Assembly: GCA_964475955.1 (NCBI GenBank)
Contig: CAYYZY010000033.1
Span: 1-52,229 of the forward strand
DNA from: DATKZH01 sp964475955
Lineage (GTDB): Bacteria > Planctomycetota > Planctomycetia > Pirellulales > Thermoguttaceae
Length of the DNA stretch: 52,229 nucleotides
Direction: 5' to 3'
The notes below the pieces were generated by a model. It saw only the letters and a program-made list of their open reading frames with translations. It was not told the origin of the DNA and made no database searches. Both the position numbers and the translations under genes were made by a program. The stretch's first letter is position 1, and the number at the start of each line of letters is the position of its first letter. Of the stretch, positions 51,802 through 52,229 are shown piece after piece.

Positions 51802-52107
51802 CTACGGAGTGAACACGTGCTTGCAGGCCGGGCAGCGAATCGCTTTGCCCTCGTGCGACGGGGGCAGGCGCAGGGGCATCCGGCAATTCGGGCACTTGGC
51901 GATCTCCTGACGCTCCGCCCGGGGCGACGCGCCGGCCGGCGACTGCTTCAGCGGCGGGGGCTTGCTCCGCGGCCCTTCCGACGCGGCGGGCTCCAGCGAG
52001 ATCGTGCGCTCACAGACCAGGCACTCCACCTGCGTGCCGCGCACGTGGTCTTCCAGCATCATGAACTTCCGGCAGTCGGGGTGGGGGCACTGAACGATGA
52101 ACGCCAT
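51802..52107 (-). CDS. Double zinc-ribbon protein
   Basis: 101 residues. It has two ribbons: CPHPDC...CLVC (about residues 7-32) and CPNC...CPAC (about 72-97), joined by a Pro/Ser-rich linker. The first Cys pair has C-x4-C spacing. The structure suits nucleic-acid or protein contacts. No enzyme domain. The ATG at 52107 begins MAFIVQCPH. A TAGAAC (52176-52171, minus) may be its -10 but the -35 is poor. It converges with the VWA gene, leaving 13 bases between stops. Similar short ribbons with a linker are common in planctomycetes. Confidence 0.75.
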   Translation of the reverse strand: MAFIVQCPHPDCRKFMMLEDHVRGTQVECLVCERTISLEPAASEGPRSKPPPLKQSPAGASPRAERQEIAKCPNCRMPLRLPPSHEGKAIRCPACKHVFTP

Positions 52108-52229
52108 GGTTGAGCGTCGCCTCGTACTACAAGTCTGACCAATGCTGGTAGTGACCCGATTCATCGAGTCGTTCTAGCCCGAACTTCTCCCGGCATGTGT
52201 GACGTAACCGTGGGCGCGACGGGGGGTTG

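Overview
The window is about 52 kb of GC-rich bacterial chromosome (a scaffold with one 100-N gap at 36910-37009) and looks like a member of the Planctomycetota, probably Pirellulales-like. The reasons are the gene families: DUF1080, PmoA/DUF6807, Tat-exported Gfo/Idh/MocA, ThuA, TIGR03067, HzsA-related multihaem proteins, DUF4838, and a giant secreted protein opening with the planctomycete-type LEALEDRRLLS motif and ending in a dockerin-like repeat. No rRNA, tRNA or CRISPR array was recognised.

Layout. 1-3 kb: the 3' part of an HzsA-related cytochrome-type protein, converging on a rhomboid protease. 3-11 kb: a run of plus-strand genes for a Tat-exported beta-propeller, a thioesterase, PmoA, DUF1080, an SDR, an enolase-superfamily protein and a Gfo/Idh/MocA protein. 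These look like parts of periplasmic or cytoplasmic sugar and keto-sugar catabolism. 11-13.7 kb: an accessory patch with short palindromes, a tandem-repeat ORF, and a compact toxin-antitoxin module (XRE + ImmA/IrrE protease + MazE-like tail, overlapping MazF) under a 16-bp perfect palindrome. 13.8-20.7 kb: a full-length HzsA-related protein, RpiB, a YrdC/LMW-phosphatase fusion and an NHL lipoprotein. 20.9-29 kb: a MoxR / DUF58 / BatA / VWA-GATase membrane cluster, split by a small IS200-like (REP-associated type) transposase inside 39-bp perfect inverted repeats. 29.4-35 kb: a conserved hypothetical, then EgtD and an 1130-residue fusion of an acetylene-hydratase-like molybdopterin/tungstopterin module with a cysteine desulfurase. 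That pair matches an oxygen-independent route to ergothioneine. 35.2-40.4 kb: a 1727-residue secreted C1 (papain-like) peptidase with GEVED, PKD and dockerin-like regions. 41-43.8 kb: a ribokinase / sugar permease operon behind a good sigma70 promoter. 44-52 kb: ThuA, a TIGR03067/EF-hand protein, a TPR protein, a DUF4838 protein, a glycosidase remnant, a VWA protein and a double zinc ribbon.

The most interesting units are the EgtD + metallopterin/desulfurase pair, the composite toxin-antitoxin module, and at least four families of short palindromic repeats dispersed between genes, one of which brackets a transposase. Several promoters share an unusual -10 of the form TAGANT. Function calls come from reading motifs and remembered family features; no database search was run.
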